From Marinagarivorans algicola (GTDB lineage Bacteria > Pseudomonadota > Gammaproteobacteria > Pseudomonadales > Cellvibrionaceae): DNA of 64,000 nucleotides. The translations under genes and the position numbers were made by a program. Below are positions 1 to 9,737 of the stretch, piece after piece (position 1 is the stretch's first letter; the number at the start of each line of letters is the position of its first letter). The stretch is from positions 35,424 to 99,423 of the forward strand of contig NZ_LGAK01000020.1 of the NCBI RefSeq assembly GCF_001292705.1, read 5' to 3'. The notes beneath the pieces were generated by a model, which had not been told where the DNA came from, did not search any database, and saw only the letters and a program-made list of their open reading frames with translations.

Positions 1-1311
1 TATTTTTCTGTTGGTCATGAATATATGCTTGTCTATGCAAAACGGGAAGCATATCTTTCTGAATTATCTGTTGAGTTTAGGATAGATAAAGATGGGGTGG
101 AAGAGCTCAAAGGTTTTTTCAAAGAGTCACTGAATAAAAATGAAGGTGATTTAACTCTTGTTCAAAAAGATTATGATGAATGGTGCTCGAATATAACAAA
201 AGGTGATCCCAGAGAAGCCATTAAACGATTTAGGAAAATAGATACCCATGGACCGTATCGTGATGACGGAAATATAAACTGGCCGGGAGGGAACGGCCCT
301 CGATACGAAGTTCTTCATCCAAAGACTGGGGCACCTTGTAAAGTCCCAAAGAGTGGGTGGCGTTATCCTTCTGAGGCGCGTTTTTGGGAGGAGTATAAAA
401 CAGGGCGAGTTGTATTTGGCGTAGATGAGAGTACCGTCCCTAGAATTCGAACCAATTTATTTGAAAACTCCAAACAAGTAATGAATAGTGTTAATTTTAG
501 CTATGCCCAAACTGCGACTAATGAATTTATTGAAATATTTGATGGTAAAAGAATTTTTGATAACCCAAAGCCTATATCAGATATTGAGCGTCTAATTCGG
601 TATGTCTGTGATGATGGAGATTTGATTTTGGATTTCTTCTGTGGATCAGCCACAACTGGTCATGCATGTTTCACCGCATCGATAAAATCCAAAAAAGAGT
701 TTAAATTCATTCTGGTGCAGCTTCCTGAGCCGGTGAATGTTAAAAGTCAAGCATACCTTTCTGGCTTTAATGTTATATCTGAAATATCTAAAGAGCGTAT
801 TCGCCGTGCAGGCAATAAAATTCGTCAAGAACAAGAAGGCCAACTAGATCTAGATAATAATAAAAACCTAGATTTTGGCTTCAAAGTCCTAAAACTCAAC
901 CAAAGCAATTTCAAACAATGGCAAGCGCCCACTAAAGAGGTTAGTGATGAAGATTTGGTTAAGCAGTTTGAATTAAATGTTGATCATATTGACCCGAATA
1001 CACCCCAAGAATATTTACTTTACGAGCTACTGATTAAAGCGGGCGTTAAACCAACGGTCAAAATTGAAGCTATTGAGCTGGCTGGGCATTCGCTTTACTC
1101 TGTGGCTGAAGGGATTTTACTTATTCACTTGGCGTTAAATATTCAGCCGGCTTTAATTGAGGCCGTAGTGACGCATGCACCGCAGCAGTTTATCTGTTTA
1201 GATGATGCCTTTCGGGGTAATGACCAGCTTAAAACCAATGCCGCCAAAACCTTTGAGGCTTTTAATCAAGGTAAAGAGAGTATTGATCGCATTGAATTTC
1301 AAACGGTCTAG
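1..1311 (+). CDS. mod: Type III restriction-modification methyltransferase (Mod), 5'-truncated by window edge
   Basis: This is the Mod subunit of a type III restriction-modification system, which methylates adenine N6 and supplies sequence recognition to the Res partner. The reading frame is open back to base 1 and reads ...SVGHEYMLVYAK, the stretch that normally follows the catalytic DPPY motif. The true start and DPPY are therefore outside the window, and the internal ATG at 25 is not the start. The SAM-binding motif DFFCGSATTG lies about 203 residues after that ATG, so the order is catalytic motif before SAM motif (beta-class). The partner res gene begins 9 bp downstream. The first ~840 bases look AT-richer than the remainder: the 60 bases from 121 hold 16 G/C, those from 1141 hold 29. 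This suggests a mosaic gene with a foreign recognition part. Family assignment is firm; the mosaic is inference. Confidence 0.92.
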   Translation, partial: YFSVGHEYMLVYAKREAYLSELSVEFRIDKDGVEELKGFFKESLNKNEGDLTLVQKDYDEWCSNITKGDPREAIKRFRKIDTHGPYRDDGNINWPGGNGPRYEVLHPKTGAPCKVPKSGWRYPSEARFWEEYKTGRVVFGVDESTVPRIRTNLFENSKQVMNSVNFSYAQTATNEFIEIFDGKRIFDNPKPISDIERLIRYVCDDGDLILDFFCGSATTGHACFTASIKSKKEFKFILVQLPEPVNVKSQAYLSGFNVISEISKERIRRAGNKIRQEQEGQLDLDNNKNLDFGFKVLKLNQSNFKQWQAPTKEVSDEDLVKQFELNVDHIDPNTPQEYLLYELLIKAGVKPTVKIEAIELAGHSLYSVAEGILLIHLALNIQPALIEAVVTHAPQQFICLDDAFRGNDQLKTNAAKTFEAFNQGKESIDRIEFQTV

Positions 1312-1320
1312 CGGGGCAGA

Positions 1321-4266
1321 ATGATGAAACTAAAATTTGACCCCAATTTAGCGTATCAGCAAGAGGCGATTCAAGCGACTACCGGCTTGTTTGATAGTCT
1401 CGCGGGAGACGGTGCTGTTTATACCGAGCGTGGTATTGGCAATAGTTTACGCTTAGATCCGAATCAACTACTCGAAAATTTACACGTTATTCAAGAACAG
1501 CAATTTATCGAGAAGTCGGCCAGTTTATTTACTGAGGCTGATGATTATAGCTTCCCTAATTTTTCGGTAGAAATGGAAACCGGTACGGGTAAAACCTATG
1601 TGTACCTGCGCACCATTTTTGAGCTGCATAAACATAAGGGCCTGCGAAAATTTATTATCGTGGTGCCTTCGGTGGCGATTCGTGAAGGGGTATTATCATC
1701 GCTTGCGCTAATGCGTGAGCACTTTAGGCAGCTGTACGATAACGTGCCTTTTGACCATTATGTGTATCACTCAAAAGACCTATCCAAGGTGCGCCAATTT
1801 GCCACGGCGAATACTTTGCAAATTATGATTATTAATATTCAGGCCTTCCAAAAAGATGCCGACGCCGATACCGCGACGGGTAAAAAAATGGTCAATATTA
1901 TTCACCAAGATTTAGACCGTATGCAGGGTAAACCTATTGATTTTATTCAGCAAATGCGCCCCGTGGTAATTATTGATGAACCGCAATCTGTAGATGCTAC
2001 ACCCAAAGCCCGTAAAGCCATTAATCACCTTAACCCGCTTGTAGCCTTACGTTATTCTGCCACGCATAAAAACCCTTACAATGTGGTGTATCAGTTAGGG
2101 CCAGTAAAAGCTTATGATATGAAACTGGTCAAGCAAATATCGGTGGCGTCTATTCAGGCAGAAAATAATATCAACCAAAACTATATCAAGTTAGCCAAGG
2201 TGGGCTTTACGGGTAAAGCGAAAACACCCACCGCCTCGGTGATTATTTTTGAAGACACACCTAACGGCACCAAAGAAAAAACAGTTAAACTCAAACAAAA
2301 AACAGATTTAGCCGACCATACTAACCGTAAAGGTTATGCGGGTTATATTGTTGATGAGATTTACGCTGAGCCCGGCAGTGAATATGTACGCTTTGCGAAT
2401 AATGTCGTGTTAGAGCCAGAGCAAGAAAAAGACGGTATGCACAATGACATACTAAAGCTGCAAATCCGCGAAACTGTAGAAGCTCACTTTAAAAAGGAGC
2501 GCAACCTACAAAAGCAAGGTTTACAGATAAAGGTTTTGTCATTATTCTTTATTGATAGGGTTGCCAATTACCGGTTTTACGATGAACAAGGGTCTGTTCA
2601 AAAAGGTAAGCTAGCACAATGGTTTGAAGAGGCCTATAGCGAAGTGGCTGCTTTGCCACAGTACAGTGGGTTGGCCCAACGTGATGTAGCACAAGTTCAT
2701 AATGGCTATTTTGCCGAAGTCAAAAAGCGCGGCAAAGTGGTAGAGCTTAAAGATACCAGCGGAAATACGACCAGTGATGCCGAAGTGTATGAACTCATTA
2801 TGCGAGATAAAGAACGCTTGCTGGATGACATTGAACCACTGCGCTTTATTTTTAGCCACTCAGCATTAAAAGAGGGCTGGGATAATCCCAATGTTTTCCA
2901 AATATGCACCTTACGCGAAATAGGCAGCGAGAAGGAGCGCCGCCAAACCTTGGGGCGCGGTTTACGTCTAGCGGTAAACGCCAATGGTGACCGAATCTAT
3001 GACCCCGCCGTTAACCGTTTAACCGTAGTGGCGAGTGAATCTTTTGAGCAGTACGCCAAAAACCTCCAGAATGAAATGGAAAAAGATATTGGTGGCGGCT
3101 TTAAGTTTGGCCGTGTGCCCGCTATTGCTTTTGCACCGCTATCGCTAGATGGCGAGTCCAGTTTGGGGCAAGAAAAATCCAAACAGCTTTGGCAATCACT
3201 TAAAGTTGATGGTTATATTGATAAAGGCGGTGATATTACCGCCAAATTCCAACCGAATGATTTGCACTTTCATTTAAAATTGCCAGAAGGCTACCAGACT
3301 ATTGAGAGTGAGGTTATTGATAAGCTACGTAGCTTTATGTTTGCTGGGCGTGTTAAAAACGAGCGCACGCGAACCTCTATTACCTACAATAAGCGTGTTG
3401 AACTTAACCCCGATTTTGAGGCTTTGTGGGATAAAATAAAACACAAAACCCAGTATCGTATTGAATTCTCAACACAGGAGCTTATTGATTTATCGAGTCA
3501 TAAATTACAAACAATGCCTGTTGTTAAGCCTATTGCATTACTGGTAGACCATACGCAAGCTTCGCTCACGGATGCGGGCTTTGGTGCAGGTTTAAAGGTA
3601 CAAACGCCTAAAGCGCAGTATGTTACTTCGCATGACGTTTTGCCTGACCTTATCTCTGAGTTGCAAGAGCGAACGCAACTAACCCGCTCTAGTGTGTTAG
3701 CTATTGTTAAGCGCTGCGGTCGTTTGAGTGAGTTCAAAAATAATCCCCAAGGTTTTATGGCCGAAGCGGCCAAGCAAATACATAAGGCATTAGATGAATT
3801 ACTGGTGGATGGTATTCGTTACGAAAGGCTAGCTGATGAGCATTACAGTATGACGCTGTTTGATGAAGCTGAGTTGGAAGCTTATTTAGATAGAGGCTAT
3901 AAAGTGCAAAGCGGTGCAGTCGATGGTCACACGAAAACGCCTTATGATTATATTGAGTACGAATCAGATATAGAGCATAAAACCGCCTATGCCCTAGATG
4001 GCGCAGAAAATGTAAAGTTCTTCTGTAAACTACCGCGCTGGTTTAAAATTCCAACCCCCGTTGGCGATTACAATCCCGATTGGGCTGTTGTATTAGAAGC
4101 GGATAAAAAAATCTACTTAATACGTGAAACGAAATCCACACACGACAGCGACAAGCGCCGCGTGGAAGAAAATTTAAAAATTATTTGTGGCGAAGCGCAT
4201 TTTAAAGCCTTGGGCGATGTAGATTACAGAGTGGCAACTACCGTAGCGGAGGTAGTTACTACGTGA
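1321..4266 (+). CDS. res: Type III restriction enzyme, Res subunit
   Basis: Res is the ATP-dependent translocase/endonuclease subunit that cuts unmethylated DNA together with Mod. The 981-residue protein has a superfamily 2 helicase core: Walker A GTGKT at residues 88-92 within FSVEMETGTGKTYVYLRT, and a DEPQ Walker B box near residue 220. The downstream helicase half carries a QTLGRGLRLAV motif. A C-terminal PD-(D/E)xK nuclease is visible as PD (D920) followed by ETK (936-938). All expected catalytic motifs are present and length is normal for the family, so the enzyme looks intact. It follows mod by 9 bp and is probably cotranscribed with it. Confidence 0.93.
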   Translation: MMKLKFDPNLAYQQEAIQATTGLFDSLAGDGAVYTERGIGNSLRLDPNQLLENLHVIQEQQFIEKSASLFTEADDYSFPNFSVEMETGTGKTYVYLRTIFELHKHKGLRKFIIVVPSVAIREGVLSSLALMREHFRQLYDNVPFDHYVYHSKDLSKVRQFATANTLQIMIINIQAFQKDADADTATGKKMVNIIHQDLDRMQGKPIDFIQQMRPVVIIDEPQSVDATPKARKAINHLNPLVALRYSATHKNPYNVVYQLGPVKAYDMKLVKQISVASIQAENNINQNYIKLAKVGFTGKAKTPTASVIIFEDTPNGTKEKTVKLKQKTDLADHTNRKGYAGYIVDEIYAEPGSEYVRFANNVVLEPEQEKDGMHNDILKLQIRETVEAHFKKERNLQKQGLQIKVLSLFFIDRVANYRFYDEQGSVQKGKLAQWFEEAYSEVAALPQYSGLAQRDVAQVHNGYFAEVKKRGKVVELKDTSGNTTSDAEVYELIMRDKERLLDDIEPLRFIFSHSALKEGWDNPNVFQICTLREIGSEKERRQTLGRGLRLAVNANGDRIYDPAVNRLTVVASESFEQYAKNLQNEMEKDIGGGFKFGRVPAIAFAPLSLDGESSLGQEKSKQLWQSLKVDGYIDKGGDITAKFQPNDLHFHLKLPEGYQTIESEVIDKLRSFMFAGRVKNERTRTSITYNKRVELNPDFEALWDKIKHKTQYRIEFSTQELIDLSSHKLQTMPVVKPIALLVDHTQASLTDAGFGAGLKVQTPKAQYVTSHDVLPDLISELQERTQLTRSSVLAIVKRCGRLSEFKNNPQGFMAEAAKQIHKALDELLVDGIRYERLADEHYSMTLFDEAELEAYLDRGYKVQSGAVDGHTKTPYDYIEYESDIEHKTAYALDGAENVKFFCKLPRWFKIPTPVGDYNPDWAVVLEADKKIYLIRETKSTHDSDKRRVEENLKIICGEAHFKALGDVDYRVATTVAEVVTT

Positions 4267-4294
4267 TAGCCTCATTGTTACTTGATGTATAGAA

Positions 4295-4393
4295 GGTATC
4301 AGCGTTTATTTTTGAGGCTGTTGGAGGCAGGAGGCCGACATCAAGCGTACAAGGGTGTATTTACAGCGAGTCCCAAAAATAAAGACTGATGCC
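4295..4393. repeat. Long imperfect inverted repeat (palindromic unit) between res and recQ
   Basis: A 25-base left arm at 4295-4319 pairs with a right arm at 4369-4393 with a few mismatches; cores are TCAGCGTTTATTTTTG and CAAAAATAAAGACTGA. The roughly 50-base loop contains GGAGGCAGGAGGCCGACA followed by a CAAGCGTACAAGGGTGTAT tract. No T-run follows, so it is not an obvious intrinsic terminator. No second copy was found by eye in this window. It may be a dispersed palindromic unit or an mRNA-stabilising hairpin after res. Confidence 0.5.
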
Positions 4394-4433
4394 ACAATAA
4401 ATCCTCGTTAGAAGTATTCATAAAAAATTAAAT

Positions 4434-6236
4434 ATGAAACAAACCCCTTTATCAGTTTTAGAGCACATTTTTGGTTACGATAAATTTCGTGGTCAGCAAG
4501 AGGCTATTGTTGAGGCCGTTACCGGTGGCGATGATGCGTTGGTGATTATGCCGACCGGTGGTGGTAAATCGCTGTGTTATCAAATCCCAGCGTTATTGCG
4601 CCCTGGTGTGGCTATTGTGGTGTCGCCTTTGATTGCGCTAATGCAAGACCAAGTCGAGGCTTTGCGTGCGCTGGGTGTGCGTGCCGGTTATTTAAATAGC
4701 ACACTCAGCTCGCGTGAGCTTTACGATAACGAGCAAGCCTTGCAGTCGGGTGATTTTGATGTCATTTATATCGCGCCCGAGCGCCTTGTGCAAGCGCGTA
4801 CCATTAACTTGTTACGCCACAGTCAAATATCATTATTTGCCATTGATGAGGCGCATTGTGTGGCGCAGTGGGGGCATGATTTTAGAGCCGATTATTTGCG
4901 CTTAGAGGTGTTACATAATGAGTTTCCTGCGGTGCCGCGTATTGCTTTAACGGCAACAGCCGATACTCGCACCCGGCAAGAAATTATCGATCGTTTAGCG
5001 CTGCATAATGCACGGCAATTTATAAGTGGCTTTGATCGGCCTAATATTCAGTACCGCATTCAACCCAAAGACCGTGCCCGCCAGCAACTCATTAAATTTT
5101 TAAAGCAAGAGCATGACGGCGATGCTGGTATTGTCTATTGCCTGTCACGCGATAAAGTCGAAAAAACAGCGATGTGGCTGCGCGAAGAAGGTTTTGATGC
5201 CTTGCCTTATCATGCCGGCTTACCAGCAGAAATACGCGCCAAGCATCAGCGCCGCTTTTTGCGCGAAGACAGCGTAGTGATGGTGGCGACTATTGCCTTT
5301 GGTATGGGCATTGATAAACCCGATGTACGCTTTGTAGCGCATTTAGATATGCCCAAAAGTATTGAGGCCTACTATCAAGAAACGGGCCGTGCAGGGCGCG
5401 ATGGCGCACCGGCCACCGCGCTTTTACTGTATGGCTTTGAAGATGTGGTAAAGCTGCGACAAATGACCAGTAATAGCGAAGGCAGCGAAGCCTTTAGGCG
5501 CGCCGAGCAAGACCGCTTAAATGCCATGCTGGCCTTGTGCGAGCTAGCAACGTGTCGCCGTCAAATATTACTGCGCTACTTTGATGATGACTTGCCCGAG
5601 CCGTGCGGCAATTGCGATACCTGCATTACCCCGCCGCTTACATGGGATGCCACCGAGGCGGCGCAAAAGGCGCTATCGTGTGTGTACCGCACGGGCCAAC
5701 GCTTCGGCGTACAGCACGTTGTTGATGTACTGCGCGGCGAAAAAACCGAGCGCGTTAAAAGTATGGAGCATCATCAACTCAGTACGTTTGGTATTGGCGC
5801 TGGTGTTTCACAAACCGAGTGGAAAGCCTTATTTAGGCAACTGGCAGCATTGGGATATTTAGATGTTGATCGTGAATTTGGTAGCTTATTATTAACTGAA
5901 AGCTGCCGCGCTTTATTGCGCGGCGAGGTGAATGTAGAGTTGCGCAAAGATGCCAAAATCACCACTAAACGCGGCAAGCGCCAAGCCATCGAAGTCGATC
6001 ACGAAGACCTACCACTATGGCATGCGCTGCGACAGTGCCGCAGGCGTTTATCTGAAGAGTACGGCGTGCCACCGTATGTGATTTTTCACGATGCATCGCT
6101 CAAGCATATGCTAGAGGTACGCCCACAAAGCACACAGCAATTAATGCAGGTCAGTGGTGTGGGCGATGCAAAAGCCCAAAAATACGGCCAATCCTTTTTA
6201 GATGTATTACGCGAATATGAATACTCTGGGCGTTAA
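4434..6236 (+). CDS. recQ: ATP-dependent DNA helicase RecQ
   Basis: RecQ is a 3'-5' DNA helicase of the RecF recombination and replication-restart pathways. The 600-residue product has normal length. Visible motifs are Walker A TGGGKS (residues 41-46), the DEAH box IDEAHCVAQWGHDFR near residue 138, and the SF2 motif VI YQETGRAGRDG. The RecQ-C-terminal zinc cysteines lie in ATCRR and CGNCDTC. An HRDC domain closes the protein (LMQVSGVGDAKAQKYG, last ~80 residues). Its closeness to a type III R-M system may be coincidental, since RecQ is a core gene. It is convergent with rsmE. Confidence 0.97.
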   Translation: MKQTPLSVLEHIFGYDKFRGQQEAIVEAVTGGDDALVIMPTGGGKSLCYQIPALLRPGVAIVVSPLIALMQDQVEALRALGVRAGYLNSTLSSRELYDNEQALQSGDFDVIYIAPERLVQARTINLLRHSQISLFAIDEAHCVAQWGHDFRADYLRLEVLHNEFPAVPRIALTATADTRTRQEIIDRLALHNARQFISGFDRPNIQYRIQPKDRARQQLIKFLKQEHDGDAGIVYCLSRDKVEKTAMWLREEGFDALPYHAGLPAEIRAKHQRRFLREDSVVMVATIAFGMGIDKPDVRFVAHLDMPKSIEAYYQETGRAGRDGAPATALLLYGFEDVVKLRQMTSNSEGSEAFRRAEQDRLNAMLALCELATCRRQILLRYFDDDLPEPCGNCDTCITPPLTWDATEAAQKALSCVYRTGQRFGVQHVVDVLRGEKTERVKSMEHHQLSTFGIGAGVSQTEWKALFRQLAALGYLDVDREFGSLLLTESCRALLRGEVNVELRKDAKITTKRGKRQAIEVDHEDLPLWHALRQCRRRLSEEYGVPPYVIFHDASLKHMLEVRPQSTQQLMQVSGVGDAKAQKYGQSFLDVLREYEYSGR

Positions 6237-6256
6237 ATTTTTTACTACTGTGTTGG

Positions 6257-6288
6257 GTGGCTTTTTAAGTCGTATTTTATTAAGCCAC
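6257..6288. terminator. Weak bidirectional hairpin between recQ and rsmE
   Basis: A 7-bp stem, GTGGCTT at 6257-6263 and AAGCCAC at 6282-6288, encloses an AT-rich 18-base loop between two convergent genes. Short T-rich tracts are adjacent. A shared terminator is plausible but weak. Confidence 0.4.
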
Positions 6289-6309
6289 GCTTAATTTAGT
6301 CTTTGCTCG

Positions 6310-7035
6310 CTAAAAATCCCCCCAGGCCATCTGTAATAAGCTTAATGCCGTGAGCGGGGCGGTTTCGGTGCGCAATACTCGCGGGCCTAATGTGAGAGCA
6401 TTAAAGTGATGACGTTGTGCTTGGCTTATTTCATCGGCACTTAGGCCGCCTTCGGGGCCAATGAGTAGGCTGCAGCTTTGGGGTTGGCTATAGTCGCTAA
6501 ACTTTTGTGTACTGCGATGGTGCAAGACTAAATTGAGCTCGCTGTGAGCGCCTTGAATAAAGTCATTAAAATGTTGCGGGGCGTTTAAGACCGGTAAAAT
6601 ATTGCGCTGGCACTGTTCGCAAGCACTTACAATAATACCTTGCCAATGGTTAAATTTTTTTTCTAGGCGCTCGCCACTTAATTTAACTTCGCTGTTTTCG
6701 GTAAATAAGGGTGTGATTTGGCTAACCCCTAGCTCGGTGGCTTTTTGTAAGACTAAATCCCAGCGCTCACCACGCGATAGCCCAATGGCTAAGTGTGTGC
6801 TTAAGGGCGACTCTCTGTTTTGCGTATTAAACGCACCAACCTCAACACTAATACTTTTTTTAGTGATGGCGCTAATCACTGCTTGGTATTCGCCGCCTTG
6901 GCCGTTAAATAAAACAAGCTCGCGCCCAGCAGTCATTCGTAGAACCTTGCCTAAATAATGTGCAATGGATTCTTCAAGGTTAACGTGTGTTTGGCTTGCT
7001 AGTGGAGTTGTTGTGTAAATTCGTGGAATACGCAT
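6310..7035 (-). CDS. rsmE: 16S rRNA (uracil1498-N3)-methyltransferase RsmE
   Basis: RsmE is a SPOUT-fold enzyme that methylates U1498 of 16S rRNA in assembled 30S subunits. The start is set at 7035 (MRIPRIYTTTPL), giving 241 residues, close to the family norm. The frame stays open further upstream, but that extension lies inside the dispersed repeat at 7122-7275 and is not expected in RsmE. The SAM-binding knot is recognisable: LLIGPEGGLSADEI, then LTLGPRVLRTETAPLTAL near the C-terminus. It lies downstream of metF on the same strand, separated by a 270-bp gap that contains repeat R1a. Confidence 0.95.
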   Translation of the reverse strand: MRIPRIYTTTPLASQTHVNLEESIAHYLGKVLRMTAGRELVLFNGQGGEYQAVISAITKKSISVEVGAFNTQNRESPLSTHLAIGLSRGERWDLVLQKATELGVSQITPLFTENSEVKLSGERLEKKFNHWQGIIVSACEQCQRNILPVLNAPQHFNDFIQGAHSELNLVLHHRSTQKFSDYSQPQSCSLLIGPEGGLSADEISQAQRHHFNALTLGPRVLRTETAPLTALSLLQMAWGDF

Positions 7036-7121
7036 AAATAAGGGGGTAGGCGAGTAGAGGTTGTAAAAAATTAAAGCGCTTGATTGCTGGGCAATATAAA
7101 GCGCTTTAGTTGTGTACTTAT

Positions 7122-7275
7122 TAGGGGCGAGGCAATAATAGTTTGTCCAATTAGACGTAGCGTTCTGTTTTCTCGGCAAGGCGCTCGAAGGGGCGCATGC
7201 CGGGGCATGTAACGCTTTGAGCAACGCAGCAGAAAACAAATATTATTGGATAATGTATTTTTTCCTCGTCCCTTA
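7122..7275 (+). repeat. Dispersed repeat R1, copy a (MITE-like, ~154 bp)
   Basis: The block starts with AGGGGCGAGGC (7123) and ends with CCTCGTCCCTTA (7264-7275), so its ends are imperfect inverted repeats. It matches the reverse complement of 52729-52891 along its whole length, with a well-conserved core (TCTCGGCAAG, GGGGCGCATGCC, CATGTAAC, GAGCAACGC). It sits between metF and rsmE and holds no plausible gene. Confidence 0.75.
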
Positions 7276-7305
7276 GGGCTTACTTATTGAGAGCCGCTTA
7301 TGAGC

Positions 7306-8157
7306 TTATTCGCCGGGCAATAAACCCAGCTCATTCATTAAGTTCATGGTGGGCTCGGCATTATTCATAGTGTAAATATGCAACCCTGGTGCGTCGTTTT
7401 CGAGCAGTACTTCGCTTAGCTCGGTAATGACATCTAAACCAAAGGCTTTAATGCTTTCTTGGTCATCACCAAAGGCTTCAAGACGCTTGTGCATCCAGCG
7501 TGGTATTTCGGCGCCACAATTCATGCTAAAGCGCGACAAGCTATGGTAATTGCTAATGGGCATAATACCGGGGTAAATAGGCTGAGTGATGCCCGCTTCT
7601 AGGCAGCTTTCAATAAAATAAAAGTAAGCATCGGCATTGTAAAAATATTGCGTAATTGCGCTATTGGCGCCGGCATCAAACTTTTGCTTTAAAAATTCAA
7701 TATCACTGTCAAAGCTTTTGGCTTCGGGGTGAATTTCGGGGTAGGCGGCGACTTCTAAATGAAAATGGTCACCCGTGTGTTTACGAATAAACTCAATTAA
7801 TTGGTTGGCGTAAACCATTTGATAAGCGCCACCCATGCCCGATGGCATATCGCCACGCAGAGCGACAATGCGATCAATACCTAGGTCTTTATATTCATTT
7901 AGTAGGGCAATCATTGACTCATCATCGTCGCCACCAAACGAAAGGTGTGGTGCAACACTGCTGCCTGCCGCTTGAATAGCTTTTACACTACCGAGGGTGT
8001 TGTCGCGCGTTGAGCCGCCGGCACCATAAGTGACCGAGAAAAACTCAGGCTCGCACTGGGCGAGTTCTTGATGGGCCGCGGCAAGCTTAGTGCGGCCTTG
8101 TTCGGTTTTGGGAGGGAAAAACTCAAAACTTAAGCGGAGATTATCTGAATCACTCAT
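7306..8157 (-). CDS. metF: 5,10-methylenetetrahydrofolate reductase MetF
   Basis: MetF uses FAD and NADH to reduce 5,10-methylene-THF to 5-methyl-THF, the methyl donor for methionine synthesis. The 283-residue length is standard. The N-terminus LSFEFFPPKTEQG is the family signature. Further TIM-barrel motifs are FSVTYGAGGSTRDNT and IVALRGDMPSG. It lies 100 bp downstream of ahcY in the sahR-metK-ahcY-metF block, where its product closes the cycle back to methionine. An AGGTA ribosome site precedes the ATG. Confidence 0.97.
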   Translation of the reverse strand: MSDSDNLRLSFEFFPPKTEQGRTKLAAAHQELAQCEPEFFSVTYGAGGSTRDNTLGSVKAIQAAGSSVAPHLSFGGDDDESMIALLNEYKDLGIDRIVALRGDMPSGMGGAYQMVYANQLIEFIRKHTGDHFHLEVAAYPEIHPEAKSFDSDIEFLKQKFDAGANSAITQYFYNADAYFYFIESCLEAGITQPIYPGIMPISNYHSLSRFSMNCGAEIPRWMHKRLEAFGDDQESIKAFGLDVITELSEVLLENDAPGLHIYTMNNAEPTMNLMNELGLLPGE

Positions 8158-8257
8158 GGCATGTACCTGGCGGTTAAAGTGTAGTGTAGAGCGATAGAGT
8201 AGCAGAATTTATGAATGCTTTTACGCTATCGCTTGTCAGTATTAAATAATTTAAATT

Positions 8258-9685
8258 TTAATACTTGTAGCTTTCGGGCTTGTAAGGGCCTTCTTGTGGC
8301 ACATTAATGTAGTTGGCTTGGCTTGTGGTTAATTGTGTTAATACACCACCAAAGCCTTCTACCATGGCTTTAGCCACTTCTTCATCTAACTTTTTAGGTA
8401 AGATTTTGACATACACATTTTGTGCTTTTTCGCTAGCAGGTAAGTCGGCAAATTTAGCTTTGTATAAATGAATCTGCGCCAGTACTTGGTTGGCAAAACT
8501 GCCATCCATAATTCGACTTGGGTGACCGGTAGCGTTACCTAAGTTCACTAAGCGGCCTTCAGATAAAAGCAATAAGTGATTGTCAGTGGCTTTGTCGCGG
8601 TAAACTTTGTGTACTTGCGGTTTAACTTCTTCCCATTCCCAGTTGCTGCGCATAAAAGCGGTATCGATTTCATTATCGAAATGGCCAATATTACACACAA
8701 CCGCACGTGATTTTAATGTTTGCAACATGGCAGCATCGCACACGTTAACATTACCGGTGGTTGTCACAATTAAATCGGTCGTTCCTAACAACAATGTGTC
8801 GATGTCTTCTACTTTGCCAGTATTCACGCCACCTTTATAAGGCGATACCACTTCAAAGCCATCCATACACGCCTGCATCGCACAAATGGGGTCAATTTCG
8901 CTAATTTTAACAATCATGCCTTCTTGGCGCAGTGATGCTGCTGAGCCTTTACCTACATCACCATAGCCGACAACCAGGGCTTTTTTACCTGATAATAAGT
9001 GGTCGGTACCGCGCTTAATGGCATCGTTTAAGCTATGACGACAGCCATACTTGTTATCGTTTTTAGATTTGGTGACGGCATCGTTAACATTGATAGCTGG
9101 TACTTTAAGCTCGCCTTTTTCCATCATTTCTAATAAACGATGAACACCGGTGGTGGTTTCTTCTGAAATGCCGTGAATGTTATCGAGTAAGTGGGGGAAA
9201 CGACTGTGAACCATTTCAGTTAAATCGCCGCCATCATCCAAAATAATATTAGGCTCCCAAGTCACGCCTTCTTTTTGAATGGTTTGCTCGATGCACCATA
9301 AAAATTCTTCTTCGGTTTCGCCCTTCCAAGCAAAAACAGGAATGCCCGCAGCGGCCATAGCGGCAGCGGCGTGATCTTGTGTTGAAAAAATATTACAGCT
9401 AGACCAACGCACTTCGGCACCCAGAGCTACTAAGGTTTCGATAAGGACGGCTGTTTGGATTGTCATGTGAATACAACCCATAATTTTTGCATCTTTAAGC
9501 GGTTGCTCGGCGTGGTACTGCTTGCGCAAAGCCATTAGCGCAGGCATTTCGCCTTCGGCAATTTGTGTTTCGCGGCGGCCGTAAGCGGCTAGCTCGTCAA
9601 AGTGAGCTTGATCTTTGGCGGCGACTTTAAAGTCGGTAAAATTATTGGCGGCGGTAATGGTCATTGTGTTCTCGCTTGCGCTCAT
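8258..9685 (-). CDS. ahcY: S-adenosylhomocysteine hydrolase
   Basis: This cytosolic NAD+-dependent enzyme splits S-adenosylhomocysteine, the by-product of SAM-dependent methylation, into adenosine and homocysteine. The ORF has 475 codons. The NAD-binding loop is [13 protein letters not shown], the substrate region includes [13 protein letters not shown], and the C-terminus KPESYKY is the conserved tail. An alternative start eight codons in (9664, MTITAANN) is possible. It lies 52 bp after metK. Its presence implies one-step SAH detoxification rather than the Pfs/LuxS route; neither of those genes is seen here. Confidence 0.97.
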   Translation of the reverse strand: MSASENTMTITAANNFTDFKVAAKDQAHFDELAAYGRRETQIAEGEMPALMALRKQYHAEQPLKDAKIMGCIHMTIQTAVLIETLVALGAEVRWSSCNIFSTQDHAAAAMAAAGIPVFAWKGETEEEFLWCIEQTIQKEGVTWEPNIILDDGGDLTEMVHSRFPHLLDNIHGISEETTTGVHRLLEMMEKGELKVPAINVNDAVTKSKNDNKYGCRHSLNDAIKRGTDHLLSGKKALVVGYGDVGKGSAASLRQEGMIVKISEIDPICAMQACMDGFEVVSPYKGGVNTGKVEDIDTLLLGTTDLIVTTTGNVNVCDAAMLQTLKSRAVVCNIGHFDNEIDTAFMRSNWEWEEVKPQVHKVYRDKATDNHLLLLSEGRLVNLGNATGHPSRIMDGSFANQVLAQIHLYKAKFADLPASEKAQNVYVKILPKKLDEEVAKAMVEGFGGVLTQLTTSQANYINVPQEGPYKPESYKY

Positions 9686-9737
9686 GCGCGATTAAAATGT
9701 GTAATGTGGACGTTATGCTGATATTGAATAAATAAAA

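Noticed and set aside
7036..7239. 68-residue N-terminal extension of RsmE
   Set aside because: It is open frame only, lies largely in repeat R1a and is absent from the family; 7035 gives normal length.
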